A stretch of 64,000 bases of DNA from CAVWCW01 sp963753615. GTDB taxonomy: Bacteria; Pseudomonadota; Gammaproteobacteria; Chromatiales; Chromatiaceae. Below the pieces are notes generated by a model. It did no database searches. It saw nothing but the letters and a program-made list of their open reading frames with translations, and had not been told where the DNA came from. Location: contig CAVWCW010000007.1 of assembly GCA_963753615.1 (NCBI GenBank), forward strand, positions 62,001-126,000. Reading direction: 5' to 3'. Numbering within the stretch: the stretch's first letter is position 1; each line of letters opens with the position of its first letter. Positions 8,572-17,726 of this stretch are shown here, in pieces. A program made the translations under genes and the position numbers.

Positions 8572-8994
8572 ATGACCACCGGTTTCACCAGCCCCCAGGA
8601 TGCTGAAGACGCCTTCTACGATGCCATCGACGAGGGTGACTTCGCCACCCTGGAAGCGCTTTGGGACCGTTCGGAAGAGGTTTTCAGCCTCGTTCCCATG
8701 GGCGCCGCCAGCGTAGGGCGCAATGCGGTGCTTACCAGCTGGCAGCCACTGTTTCAGGATGGGCCCCAGATCGAAATCGAGGTGGGCCACCTGCTTTGGA
8801 TAGAGACTGCGGAGATTGCCATCCACCTGGTGGAAGAGCGGGTCAAAGTGCGTGGACAATCGGACCAACAGCCCCCGGTCTACGCCACCAACGTCTACCG
8901 CAAGCGCGAAGACGGATGGCGCCTCATCATCCATCAGAACTCTCCGACACCTCCACCCCCGGGCATGCTGCCGCCGCAGATGCGAATGCCGTAA
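8572..8994 (+). CDS. SnoaL-like / NTF2-fold protein (140 aa)
   Basis: The sequence fits the SnoaL_3/DUF4440 branch of the NTF2-like fold. An N-terminal helix (SPQDAEDAFYDAIDEGDFATLEALW) is followed by GRNAVLTSWQPLF, and strands end in YATNVYRKREDGWRLIIHQNS, the usual terminal motif of this branch. It ends with a Pro-rich tail. NTF2-like proteins are small cone-shaped binders or weak enzymes, and the ligand cannot be told from sequence. No signal peptide is present. It lies 118 bp after the tpm remnant. Confidence 0.8.
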   Translation: MTTGFTSPQDAEDAFYDAIDEGDFATLEALWDRSEEVFSLVPMGAASVGRNAVLTSWQPLFQDGPQIEIEVGHLLWIETAEIAIHLVEERVKVRGQSDQQPPVYATNVYRKREDGWRLIIHQNSPTPPPPGMLPPQMRMP

Positions 8995-9124
8995 AGAGGG
9001 CCGAGCGTCAGGGCAGAAGTCAGGAGCGAGGCGTTCGCAAAAAGCCAAGTTCCCTGCTGGTGCCGGGCGCGGTGATTTTCAACGTTTTGGGGCAGCCGGT
9101 CGCACCAGGCGCGGCGGGCCTGTA

Positions 9125-10429
9125 TCAGGAACTGGCGGCGCGGCTCTGGGTGACCCAAGCCACCAGCGCCTGCCCGTCCATCGCCGGCGCAATCTGTTCA
9201 CCCTGGGCATAGTTGCAGCCGAACTCGAGCAGGCGTTCATGGGTGGCCTCCTCATCGACGCCATCGGCGCTCACCGCAAGGCCCAGGCTATGCCCGAGCT
9301 GCACAATGCCCCGGATCAGTCGTAGGTCCTTGTCATGCGTCGGCATCGCGGCGATCAGACGGCGGTCGATTTTCAGCTCGGACAGCGGTAGCCCGGCTAA
9401 ACCACCGAGCCAGCCTCGCCCGGCACCGAACCCACACACCAGGATGCTTACACCCATATCCTGCAGCTCGGCGAGTACCGCCGTGTTGCGCGCCGCCAGC
9501 TCCGCCGCCAGGTCTTCGCTCAGTTCCAGCCCCAGGCAGTCCGGGGTCATACCCCAGAAATTCACCGCATTGCTGATCTGCGGAACCAGGTCGCGGTCGA
9601 GAGCCACCGCCTTGGGGATGCGCAACGACAGAGGAAGCCCGTCCCAGACCTCCCGCCATCCATGGACGGTTCGCAACAGATTCTGCAGCGCCCACCAGGT
9701 CAAGGCCGGCAAGCAGCCGCTGCGCTGGCCCAGTTCCCAAAGCTCATCGGTTGGGATGGCCCCGTGCTCAGGATGGTTCCACCGGATCATTGCCTCGACG
9801 CCCACCGGGCGGCCACTGGCAAGTTCCACCTTGGGCTGGAACAGCAGGTCCACCTCCGCGTTTTCGATAGCATGCCCCAGGTCCGCTTCCAGGCCCCAGT
9901 CGCGGTCAACACGCTCCCGCTGCTCCGGGTTGTAAATGCAGTAATGCTGGCGCTCGTCCTCGGCCGCCATCAGGGCGATTTCAGCCTGTTTTAGAAGGCC
10001 CTCGGCGTCGCCGGAATCCACCGAGAGGAGAGTGACACCCACGGCCAAGCGCGCGGATATTTCGTCCCCTTCCACTTCCAAGGGTGCCGAGAAACCACGC
10101 TGGATCTTATTCGCCGCAAGGATGGCGTGTCCTTCACCCATCACCTCGCGCAGCACCAGCGCGAATGTACTGTCGCCGATCCATGTCAAATAATCCTGGT
10201 CACGGGTGATCTGCGCCAGGCGCCCGTACACACCCTCCAGCACTTGGTCTCCGGTCCAATAACCGTAACGGTGTTGAATTCGCATCAGGTCGCTTACCCG
10301 AATGCACAGCAGTGCGAGATCCGTCTGCGCCCGACTTGCCGCGGCGATAAACTCGGCCAGCCGATCCAGAAACGGCGCTCGCCCCGGGTCGGGGATACCC
10401 GCTGCCGCGCTTTCCTCGGCTGGCCTCAA
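9125..10429 (-). CDS. Degenerate GGDEF-EAL domain protein
   Basis: The 434-aa protein has a GGDEF-fold domain (about 35-165) whose active-site motif is GDSTF (85-89) instead of GGDEF. An EAL-fold domain (about 185-425) carries EAM in place of EAL, CGFG instead of DDFG and ADGVD instead of AEGVE. Several metal ligands are therefore missing, and it should neither make nor cleave c-di-GMP. Known proteins of this kind act as c-di-GMP or protein-binding scaffolds. Its ATG overlaps the stop of the upstream HD-GYP-like gene (ATGA), showing translational coupling. Confidence 0.85.
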   Translation of the reverse strand: MRPAEESAAAGIPDPGRAPFLDRLAEFIAAASRAQTDLALLCIRVSDLMRIQHRYGYWTGDQVLEGVYGRLAQITRDQDYLTWIGDSTFALVLREVMGEGHAILAANKIQRGFSAPLEVEGDEISARLAVGVTLLSVDSGDAEGLLKQAEIALMAAEDERQHYCIYNPEQRERVDRDWGLEADLGHAIENAEVDLLFQPKVELASGRPVGVEAMIRWNHPEHGAIPTDELWELGQRSGCLPALTWWALQNLLRTVHGWREVWDGLPLSLRIPKAVALDRDLVPQISNAVNFWGMTPDCLGLELSEDLAAELAARNTAVLAELQDMGVSILVCGFGAGRGWLGGLAGLPLSELKIDRRLIAAMPTHDKDLRLIRGIVQLGHSLGLAVSADGVDEEATHERLLEFGCNYAQGEQIAPAMDGQALVAWVTQSRAASS

Positions 10430-11646
10430 AGGTACAACTCGCTGGCGTCGATACCGTAGGCGCCGGGCTCCAGGCCGCGCTTGATCTCCAGGGGCCGGCC
10501 ATCCGGGGTCTCGGTCTTCCGGATCAGATCAACGATCGGGTAATGATCCAAAGGGCGCTTGTCAGCATCCAGAATCAACATGACCTTCGGGCGCAGCCTG
10601 CGCACCCGGTTTTGGGCGATAACGGCTCCCACCTCGCCGTTGTTGAGTTCGATCAGACTGCCGGTGGGATAGATCCCCAGAGCCTGAATCAACTGCTCCA
10701 CGAGTTCGGCCTGGAAATCGATATTGCGCCATTCATAGAGTGTTTGCAGGGCCAGGGTTCCGGGCTGGGCCTGAGCATAGGGCCGGTCCGTGGTGATCGC
10801 GCCATAGCAGTCAACCAAACCCGCGACGCGTCCGAGCAAAGGGATTTGTAGCCCGCTGAGGCCGAACGGATAGCCGCTGCCGTCGTGGCGCTCGTGGTGG
10901 GTACGCACCAGGAAGATGATCTGCTTGTGCACCCCTGGCGTAGACTTGAGCATATCCACCCCGTGGTGCACATGCTTCTTGACCAGTTCGAACTCCTCGG
11001 GCGTCAGCCGCTCCTGTTTGTTCAACAACTGTTCATGCACCCTGGTCTTGCCGATATCCATCAATAGGCAGCCCATGGCCAGGTAGTGAAGGTCGACCTT
11101 CGGCAGGCCGATATGACGGCCCAAGGCCACCGCCAGAACAGAAGAATGCAGGGAGCGGTGATAGGTGTAGCTATCGCGACGCTTCAGCTCAGTGAGCCAA
11201 AGAAATGCGTCCGGGTTGCGTATCACGCTGTCCACCATCAGCCCCACGACCCGCTGTACCGAGGGTAACTCGAGTGCGCCACCGGCCTTAAGTTCGGAAA
11301 GAATGTCGCGCACCAGATCCGCAGCCCGCTCGTGGACCCGGGCCACCACCTTGAGTTCTTGTTCGACCTCAGTGCTGGTCTCATAGACCACCTGACGACT
11401 CTTCGGCAACAACGGTTTGGTGTCAGCCGCGCCAGTGCCGAACTGGCGACGCGCCAGCGGGTGATCATCCGGGAGGTCTACGTAAACGTATTCGCATCGT
11501 CGCTGGATCTCGGCGATCTCTTTTTGCGACTTGATTCGAAAGCCTTGAAACGCGAACGGAGTTTCCAGCCAGGGGCGATCCAGACGCGAGACGAACATTC
11601 CCGGCTGCAGGTTGCGCGCCGGGATCTTTACTTTTCTTATCTCCAT
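10426..11646 (-). CDS. HD-GYP-like c-di-GMP phosphodiesterase family protein with altered HD
   Basis: This 406-aa protein has an N-terminal DUF3391 region (about 1-120), then an HD-GYP fold. The GYP loop is intact (HHERHDGSGYP, 250-260) but the HD pair is MD (LLMDIGK, 195-200), so one metal-binding His is lost. HD-GYP enzymes hydrolyse c-di-GMP with a bi- or trinuclear iron/manganese centre; this change may abolish or alter activity. It is the first gene of a two-gene operon with the degenerate GGDEF-EAL protein. The pair may be a signalling unit that senses rather than turns over c-di-GMP. Confidence 0.87.
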   Translation of the reverse strand: MEIRKVKIPARNLQPGMFVSRLDRPWLETPFAFQGFRIKSQKEIAEIQRRCEYVYVDLPDDHPLARRQFGTGAADTKPLLPKSRQVVYETSTEVEQELKVVARVHERAADLVRDILSELKAGGALELPSVQRVVGLMVDSVIRNPDAFLWLTELKRRDSYTYHRSLHSSVLAVALGRHIGLPKVDLHYLAMGCLLMDIGKTRVHEQLLNKQERLTPEEFELVKKHVHHGVDMLKSTPGVHKQIIFLVRTHHERHDGSGYPFGLSGLQIPLLGRVAGLVDCYGAITTDRPYAQAQPGTLALQTLYEWRNIDFQAELVEQLIQALGIYPTGSLIELNNGEVGAVIAQNRVRRLRPKVMLILDADKRPLDHYPIVDLIRKTETPDGRPLEIKRGLEPGAYGIDASELYL

Positions 11647-11969
11647 TGGCCGCTAACCCTATAGAACCTCCAGCCAATCGGAGCTCCGAGGCCGACGGAG
11701 CCGCCCATACAGGTTCCACCTTGTGCCGACTGCCAGCAGATGTCTACCGACAAGGTCGCAACTCCGGGTTTTTCTTAGGCATACTCGATTTCTTCGCGGG
11801 TCAACGCGCATCAGGGAGCCTTGAGTCGTTGCCAAGAATACCTGAAGATTATGCATAATGCCGCGCGGCGAAGCTACGAGCCAGGTGCCAAGTTCACCTT
11901 TGCTTGCGTTCTACCGTCCCTAAGGATATGTTCCTCGCCCGCCCTCGCCACAGTTACCGAGACAATTCC
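11647..11969. other. Divergent promoter region, no gene seen
   Basis: These 323 bases lie between the HD-GYP-like gene and mtaB. Open frames here have no ribosome binding site or recognisable product. CATAAT near 11855-11860, with an AT-rich stretch before it, is a possible mtaB promoter, but the spacing to TTGCCA is long (19 bases). Confidence 0.35.
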
Positions 11970-13241
11970 ATGCGCGTTCACCTGCAAACCCTCGGCTGCC
12001 GCCTCAACGAGGCCGAACTCGCCGGCTGGAGCGAAAGGTTCATCGCCGATGGCCACCGGTTGGTTGCCGATGCCGACAGCGCCGACTTGGTAGTGGTCAA
12101 TACCTGCGCCGTGACCCAGGAGGCGGTGAGGAAATCCCGCAAGTTGATACGCCGGGCCCAGAGCCGCAACCCCGCAGCGAAGTTGGTGGTCAGCGGCTGC
12201 TATGCCTCCCTTGATGCGGACGCCGCATCCCTGGGCATAGACCTACTGGTTCCCAACCAGGACAAGGACCAACTGGTGGAGATCGCCCGCGAGCGGCTCG
12301 ACCTGCACGCCATGCCCGAAGCGGCCACCGCGCCCGACGCCCAACAACTGCTTGCGCAAGGCCGGCAAAGGGCCTTCATCAAGGTCCAGGACGGCTGCCG
12401 CTACCGCTGCAGTTTTTGCGTCGTAACCCTGGCCCGAGGCCAGGAGCACAGCCGCCCGGCAGATGAGATCGTCGCCGAGATCCAGCGGCTCCAGGCCCGT
12501 GGGATTCAAGAGGTGGTGCTGGCGGGGGTCCACCTGGGGGGCTACGGAAACGACCTCGGCTCCAGCCTGCACCGACTGGTGACCCAGGTGCTGGCGGAAA
12601 CTCAGATTCCGCGCCTGCGCCTGGGCTCTCTGGAGCCCTGGGAACTGGATTCCGAATTCTGGGAACTCTTTGGCGATTCGCGCCTGCTCCCGCACCTGCA
12701 CCTACCCCTGCAAAGCGGGTCCGACAGCGTGTTGCGCCGCATGTCGCGGCGTTGCAGAAGGGCCGACTTCACCTCCCTGGTGAAACAAGCAAGGGACCGG
12801 GTACCGGATCTCAACCTGACCACTGACATCATCGTCGGATTTCCGGGCGAGAGCCCCGCGGAGTGGGCCCAGACCCTGGCGTTCGTCGAGGAGATCGGCT
12901 TCGGCCACCTACACATCTTCACCTACTCGCCGCGCCCGGGCACCAAGGCCGCCGGGCTGCCGGATCAGGTCGCCGCCGAAACCAAGCGGGCACGCAGCCG
13001 CGAATTGCACCGGCTGGCCCAGGAGATGAAGCGGGCGACCCTGGAGCGGTATCTGGGACGTATGGTTCCGGTGCTGATTGAAGACCAGGACCGGGATGGG
13101 CGTTGGAGCGGATACACCCCGAACTTCCTTCGGGTGACTCTTGCTGAGGCGACCGGGCCCGCTTTGGGCAACCAAATACGCGCTGTCCGACTGGAGGCTT
13201 TGGACACCGCCGGCGAGACGCTCCACGGCCACCTTTTGTAG
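11970..13241 (+). CDS. mtaB: tRNA t6A37 methylthiotransferase MtaB
   Basis: A radical-SAM methylthiotransferase of 423 aa, it starts MRVHLQTLGCRLNEAE, typical of MtaB. The N-terminal UPF0004 domain holds the first cluster cysteines (LGC, NTC, SGC). The radical SAM motif CRYRCSFC covers residues 143-150, and a C-terminal TRAM domain follows. The enzyme converts t6A37 of ANN-decoding tRNAs to ms2t6A. The start at 11970 was preferred over 11904 because the family begins exactly here. Its substrates would include tRNA-Thr(UGU), encoded at 45953-46273. Confidence 0.9.
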   Translation: MRVHLQTLGCRLNEAELAGWSERFIADGHRLVADADSADLVVVNTCAVTQEAVRKSRKLIRRAQSRNPAAKLVVSGCYASLDADAASLGIDLLVPNQDKDQLVEIARERLDLHAMPEAATAPDAQQLLAQGRQRAFIKVQDGCRYRCSFCVVTLARGQEHSRPADEIVAEIQRLQARGIQEVVLAGVHLGGYGNDLGSSLHRLVTQVLAETQIPRLRLGSLEPWELDSEFWELFGDSRLLPHLHLPLQSGSDSVLRRMSRRCRRADFTSLVKQARDRVPDLNLTTDIIVGFPGESPAEWAQTLAFVEEIGFGHLHIFTYSPRPGTKAAGLPDQVAAETKRARSRELHRLAQEMKRATLERYLGRMVPVLIEDQDRDGRWSGYTPNFLRVTLAEATGPALGNQIRAVRLEALDTAGETLHGHLL

Positions 13242-13418
13242 GAAAAACCCCCGCAGCCAACGGCGGATCGATGGAACCCCGAGCAGGGTCCAGCCTGGGT
13301 TCCCTTGGGCTCGGATAGGCTCCGAGTAATCGAAATTCCATTTCCACCTGCATCGAAACTGCCGCCGATCTGCGGCTTGCCGAACTACCCTGTTCGAATT
13401 CGTTCCATCTGCATTGCC

Positions 13419-13925
13419 CTATTCGACCCGGACAGTATGGCGCTTGGCCTTCTCCAGCTTGGTCAGGGTCAGCTCCAGGACCCCGTCATGGAAGCGCGCC
13501 TTCGCCTTGGTCCCATCCACCGTAGCCGGCAACATCAGGGTGCGGGCAAAGGCGCCATGGGAGATTTCACGGCGATAGAATTCGCCTTTCTCGGCCTTCT
13601 CTTCGTGGCGACGCGTAGCCTTTATGGTCACGCTATCGTCGCTGACCGATACCTCCAGGTCTTCCTTGGTGACGCCGGGGATCTCCGCGCGCACCAGGAA
13701 TTCATCATCACGGTCGATCAGATCGACCTTCGGAAAGGCAACTTCCATCGGCTCGAACAGTTCGTGCCATTGCGGACGATCCCATGCGAAGGGACGCATC
13801 CACCCGCGGGGAAACACATTCTCGAACATGCGTTCCATATCCTCGAACGGGCTGAGCATACGAACCGGCCGGGCTCCCTGAAGTTCCTGTTTACGCTCTT
13901 CAGTTGCTGTCTTTGTCTTTGCCAT
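13419..13925 (-). CDS. Small heat shock protein Hsp20
   Basis: This 168-aa alpha-crystallin family chaperone has an N-terminal region rich in Phe/Trp/Arg, then the alpha-crystallin domain from about KVDLIDRDDEFLVRAEIPGV to the conserved ARTLMLPATVDG and GVLELTLTK motifs. It binds unfolding proteins in the cytoplasm without ATP. The ribosome binding site AAGGAGGATC lies just before the start. A frameshifted ribosome hibernation gene lies upstream in the same direction, so the two formed a stress operon or neighbourhood. Confidence 0.92.
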   Translation of the reverse strand: MAKTKTATEERKQELQGARPVRMLSPFEDMERMFENVFPRGWMRPFAWDRPQWHELFEPMEVAFPKVDLIDRDDEFLVRAEIPGVTKEDLEVSVSDDSVTIKATRRHEEKAEKGEFYRREISHGAFARTLMLPATVDGTKAKARFHDGVLELTLTKLEKAKRHTVRVE

Positions 13926-13993
13926 GACCGATCCTCCTTACTCTTGGAAAGCCGGTAACCCCCGACTTTCGATCTGCCTTACCTCCTATTGGA

Positions 13994-14075
13994 ATTATAG
14001 TAGATATAGCGCCAAACGGCCCCGTTGCAAAGCCAAACGAAAATATTATACGCTGTTGTTTTTAAAATATTTTAA
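13994..14075 (-). promoter_or_regulatory. AT-rich promoter region of hsp20
   Basis: On the minus strand there are two TATAAT matches (13994-13999 and 14045-14050) and a perfect palindrome TTAAAATATTTTAA (14062-14075). No convincing -35 box or sigma-32 box is seen. The block is far more AT-rich than its surroundings. Confidence 0.35.
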
Positions 14076-14079
14076 CCCT

Positions 14080-14407
14080 TCAGAAGATGCCTGTCCTGGG
14101 GCGCCCGCAACGAACCTGGTCCGCGAGCCTGCGCCGCACCGCATTGAAACTGTCATGCTGGGCAACGCTCAGGTCCTGGAGACTGTGGTTGTCGTGGCGT
14201 TCCCGGTTCACCGCGATCCGGCTGCCGAGCGGCTGCAAAATGATGCGAGTTTGGTGCCGGCGCCCCATCTGGCCGCGGACATGGGGCGCCGCGATGACCA
14301 CCCTGCCTACACCGATACGCTCGCAGAGACGTCCCGGCTGTTCCGCCTTCTATCGCATCCGGAACGCTGCGACGAAATTGCACCCGCTGGCGCTCCGCCG
14401 ATACCAT
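14080..14407 (-). pseudogene. Frameshifted ribosome hibernation factor (HPF/RaiA, S30AE domain)
   Basis: Two overlapping minus-strand frames join into one S30AE-type protein of about 109 aa. The N-terminal frame from ATG 14407 gives VQFRRSVPDAIE. After a one-base shift near 14345-14352 the second frame gives KAEQPGRLCERI, VVIAAPH, RIILQPLGSRIAVNRE and FNAVRRRLADQVR. These match the short HPF order (RI-x-x-CRVVVEAPHRH, H-x-R-I-x-L, I-V-V-N-R-E, DAFDAARRQLEDY). HPF binds the 30S decoding region in stationary phase. The single shift could be a sequencing error. It lies directly upstream of hsp20. Confidence 0.65.
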
Positions 14408-14483
14408 TGGGGACCCGTCCCCGACCTCAAGAGCGATACTCCGATGCTCCCGCACCCCAGTCACGCGCCACACTGAGCCCGCG

Positions 14484-15305
14484 GTGGAAGCAGGCATTCA
14501 AACTCTGGCGCTACGCCGGCTCGCCCCCTTTCGCGGCGTCATCCAGCTGGTGGTCGCCGGCCCAGCCCGGGCCGCGAGCAGCGACGGCTGGAACTGGGAG
14601 ATCCAGGTGTATGCCGACCGCCCCCTGGACCTCTGGGCCAGCGAAGGGGGGCCGCGTCAACAGGGACTGTTCCGCTTCGGCCGCTGGAGCCCGGAGCGCG
14701 GCTTGGAGCAGGTGCCGGTAAACCCGATCCTTGACAACGCCCGCATCATCCCGGCGGCGGAGCGGCTGCTGGGGCAGTTGGAGGCCGCCCGCTCCGGGCT
14801 GCCCTTCCCGCTTGCCGACCGTTGGGAGCAGTGGCTGCTCGACCGGGCCGGGCAGCCGCTGGCCCTGCTGGCCAGTTCCGTAGAGGCGCCCAGGGCGAAC
14901 ACCGATGACGCAGCCAGCTGGCGCGCGGATCCAGCCGACCCCGACTCGGTACACCTGGAGCGGGCTGTGGCTTCTGCCGCCGGCCCCGAGCCTCGCGACC
15001 TTTGGCTGCAGCGCCCAAGCTCAGGCGAGCCGGCACCGGGCTGCCCCCGATTGCCGCTGAGGCAACCGGACCAGGGCCCGGAAACCAATGCCGCCTATGG
15101 TGCCTGGCTGGCGCGCCTGGCGTCCCGCCTGCTTATGCTGCCGGATCTGGACGACGCCCTGCGTGACCGCATCGAGCGGTTCGCCGCGGACCGGCCGCTT
15201 GAGCTGGCGCGCTACTGGCGCCTGTATCCCAAGGTCATCGATCCGGCGCGACTGAACCGGGCCCGGGTCGAAGCCCGGCTGCGCCGCGCTGCCGCGCCGG
15301 ACTGA
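14484..15305 (+). CDS. Hypothetical protein (273 aa) upstream of hemH
   Basis: The open frame from GTG 14484 encodes a Trp- and Arg-rich soluble protein with no signal peptide or membrane segment. Notable stretches are DGWNWEIQVYADRPLDLWASEGG near the N-terminus and a C-terminal helical part (ERFAADRPLELARYWRLYPK). I do not recognise the family. The start is uncertain: GTG 14484 has no strong ribosome binding site. The gene ends 76 bp before hemH and may be cotranscribed with it. Codon use fits the genome, so it is probably real. Confidence 0.6.
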   Translation: MEAGIQTLALRRLAPFRGVIQLVVAGPARAASSDGWNWEIQVYADRPLDLWASEGGPRQQGLFRFGRWSPERGLEQVPVNPILDNARIIPAAERLLGQLEAARSGLPFPLADRWEQWLLDRAGQPLALLASSVEAPRANTDDAASWRADPADPDSVHLERAVASAAGPEPRDLWLQRPSSGEPAPGCPRLPLRQPDQGPETNAAYGAWLARLASRLLMLPDLDDALRDRIERFAADRPLELARYWRLYPKVIDPARLNRARVEARLRRAAAPD

Positions 15306-15381
15306 TGCCAAGCGGCCGGCCGCAGGGTATATTGGGCGCCGATAGCTGCAGTAAGCCGAAACCCGAATAGGAACCCCCAGC

Positions 15382-16422
15382 ATGCCGAAGAAATACCAGG
15401 ACCTGCCCCGCTACGACGCCGACCTTCCCAGCAAGCTCGGGGTGCTGCTGGTCAACCTGGGCACCCCGGACTCACCCGCCGTGGGCGACGTGCGCCGCTA
15501 TCTGGCCCAGTTCCTGGGCGACCCGCGGGTGATCGAGGTGGCGCGCCCGTTGTGGTGGCTGATCCTGCACGGGGTAATTCTGCGCATCCGCCCGCCGCGC
15601 TCGGCCAAGGCCTATCGTGAGGTATGGAGCGACCAGGGCTCTCCCCTGCTGGCCATCTCCCGGCGCCAAACGGCGGCCCTGCAGCGGGAACTCGACGAGC
15701 GCCTGCATGGACCGGTGCAGGTGGAACTGGCGATGCGCTACGGCAATCCGTCGATCCCCGACGCCCTGGCCCGGCTGCGCGAGGGCAATGCCCAGCGGGT
15801 GCTGGTGCTCACCGCCTATCCCCAGTACTCGGCCACCACCACCGCCTCGGTGTTCGACGCGGTAAGCGACGAGTTGCGCCAGCGCCGCTGGCTGCCAGAA
15901 CTGCGCTTTGTCAACGACTACTATGCCGACCCCGGCTACATCGAAGCCCTGGCCCACCACATTCGGGCCTTTTGGGGGGTACAGGGGCGACCCAAGCGGC
16001 TGCTGATGTCGTTCCACGGCATCCCGCGCCGATACGTCGAGTCGGGCGACCCCTATTACCACCAGTGCAAGACCAGCGCCGGCCTATTGGCCAAAGCCCT
16101 GGGGCTGGAAGGGGACGACTGGGCCCTGAGCTTCCAGTCCCGGGTGGGACGCGAGGAATGGCTGAAGCCCTATACGGACGAGACCCTGAAGCGGTGGGGC
16201 GCCGAGGGCCTGGAGAGCGTGCAGGTGGTTTGTCCGGGCTTTCCCACCGACTGTCTGGAAACCCTGGAGGAGATCGCCGGCGAGAACCGGGAGTACTTCG
16301 AGAAGGCCGGGGGCGGCGACTACCGCTTCATCCCCGGCCTCAACGCCAGCCCGGCGCACATGCAATTCTACGCCGAGCTGGCCGCCCGCCACTGCCGGGG
16401 ATGGCCGGAGGCCGGGGGCTGA
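15382..16422 (+). CDS. hemH: Ferrochelatase
   Basis: At 346 aa it has the normal bacterial ferrochelatase length. It contains GVLLVNLGTPDSP at the start, the metal-handling region with MSFHGIPRRYVESGDPYYHQC, and the C-terminal CPGFPTDCLETLEEI segment with the conserved Glu. The enzyme inserts ferrous iron into protoporphyrin IX at the inner face of the membrane, the last step of haem synthesis. AGGA lies ten bases before ATG 15382. It is convergent with argG, with only six bases between the stops. Confidence 0.95.
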   Translation: MPKKYQDLPRYDADLPSKLGVLLVNLGTPDSPAVGDVRRYLAQFLGDPRVIEVARPLWWLILHGVILRIRPPRSAKAYREVWSDQGSPLLAISRRQTAALQRELDERLHGPVQVELAMRYGNPSIPDALARLREGNAQRVLVLTAYPQYSATTTASVFDAVSDELRQRRWLPELRFVNDYYADPGYIEALAHHIRAFWGVQGRPKRLLMSFHGIPRRYVESGDPYYHQCKTSAGLLAKALGLEGDDWALSFQSRVGREEWLKPYTDETLKRWGAEGLESVQVVCPGFPTDCLETLEEIAGENREYFEKAGGGDYRFIPGLNASPAHMQFYAELAARHCRGWPEAGG

Positions 16423-16428
16423 GGCAAC

Positions 16429-17664
16429 TCAGCGCTTGCCGCCAGGCCCGCGCTTCTTGGCCGCCACCCGCAGACGCAGGGCGTTGAGCTTGATGAAGCC
16501 CTCGGCGTCCTTCTGATCGTAGGCGCCCTGGTCCTCTTCAAAGGTGGCGATGGATTCGTCAAACAGGCTGTCGCTGTCGGAGCGGCGTCCCACCACCATC
16601 AGGTTTCCCTTGTACAGTTTTAGCCGCACCACCCCGTTGACCACCGATTGGGTGGCATCGATGGCAGCTTGCAGCATCTCTCGCTCCGGGCTCCACCAGT
16701 AGCCGTTGTAGACCAGCTTGGCATAACGCGGCATTAACTCGTCCTTCATATGCGCCGCCTCCCGGTCCAGGGTCAGGGACTCCATGGCCCGGTGCGCCTT
16801 CAGCAGGATGGTGCCGCCGGGGGTCTCGTAGCAGCCCCTGGACTTCATGCCCACATAGCGGTTCTCAACGATGTCGGCGCGACCGACCCCATGCTCGCCG
16901 CCGACCCGGTTGAGTTCGGCCAACGCCTGGGCCGGGGTCATGGGAGCGCCGTCCACCGCCACCACATCGCCGCGCTCGAAGGTAAGCTCCAGATAGCGGG
17001 GCTGGTCCGGCGCCTGCTCCGGCGCCACCGTCCAACGCCACATGGCTTCGCCAGGTTCGGTCCAGGGATCCTCCAGATCATAACCCTCGTAGGAGATGTG
17101 CAGCAGATTGGCATCCATAGAATAGGGCGACTTGCTGCCGTCGCGCTTCATCTCCACCGGGATGCCGTGGCTTTCGGCGTAGGCCAGCAGCCTCTCCCGG
17201 GAGTTGAGATCCCATTCGCGCCAGGGGGCGATGATTTTGACCCCTGGCTTGAGGGCATAGGCCCCTAGTTCGAATCGCACTTGGTCATTTCCCTTGCCGG
17301 TAGCGCCGTGGGAAATCGCGTCGGCCCCGGTCTCGTTGGCGATCTCCACCAGGCGCTTGGCGATCAGCGGACGGGCAATGGAAGTGCCCAGCAAGTATTC
17401 GCCCTCGTAGATGGCATTGGCCCGAAACATGGGGTATACGAAGTCACGCACGAACTCCTCGCGCAGGTCCTCGATATAGATTTCGCGCACGCCACCGGCC
17501 TCGGCCTTGGTCCGGGCCGGCTCCACTTCCTCGCCCTGCCCCAAATCGGCGGTAAAGGTCACCACCTCGCAGCCGTAGGTGTCCTGCAGCCACTTCAGGA
17601 TCACCGAGGTATCGAGTCCCCCGGAATAGGCCAGCACCACTTTCTTGATTTCAGACTCCGCCAT
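16429..17664 (-). CDS. argG: Argininosuccinate synthase
   Basis: The enzyme joins citrulline and aspartate with ATP in arginine synthesis. From ATG 17664 it has 411 aa. The N-type ATP pyrophosphatase loop AYSGGLDTS is at residues 12-20, followed by the conserved TADLGQGEE block, the SHGATGKGNDQVRFE citrulline/aspartate site and ENRYVGMKSRG. I chose 17664 over an ATG nine codons upstream because GCGGAG is well placed before it and the family starts near here. A -10 box (TATAAT, 17721-17726) lies upstream. Confidence 0.95.
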   Translation of the reverse strand: MAESEIKKVVLAYSGGLDTSVILKWLQDTYGCEVVTFTADLGQGEEVEPARTKAEAGGVREIYIEDLREEFVRDFVYPMFRANAIYEGEYLLGTSIARPLIAKRLVEIANETGADAISHGATGKGNDQVRFELGAYALKPGVKIIAPWREWDLNSRERLLAYAESHGIPVEMKRDGSKSPYSMDANLLHISYEGYDLEDPWTEPGEAMWRWTVAPEQAPDQPRYLELTFERGDVVAVDGAPMTPAQALAELNRVGGEHGVGRADIVENRYVGMKSRGCYETPGGTILLKAHRAMESLTLDREAAHMKDELMPRYAKLVYNGYWWSPEREMLQAAIDATQSVVNGVVRLKLYKGNLMVVGRRSDSDSLFDESIATFEEDQGAYDQKDAEGFIKLNALRLRVAAKKRGPGGKR

Positions 17665-17720
17665 GGCGTTCGCTCCGCAAATTACCGTCACGCCGGGGCC
17701 GGCCCCGGCATAAACGCGCC

Positions 17721-17726
17721 ATTATA
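17721..17726 (-). promoter_or_regulatory. argG: Candidate -10 box of argG
   Basis: A perfect TATAAT on the minus strand, 57 bases before the argG start, is preceded by a weak -35 (GTATTT at 17744-17749). Confidence 0.4.
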
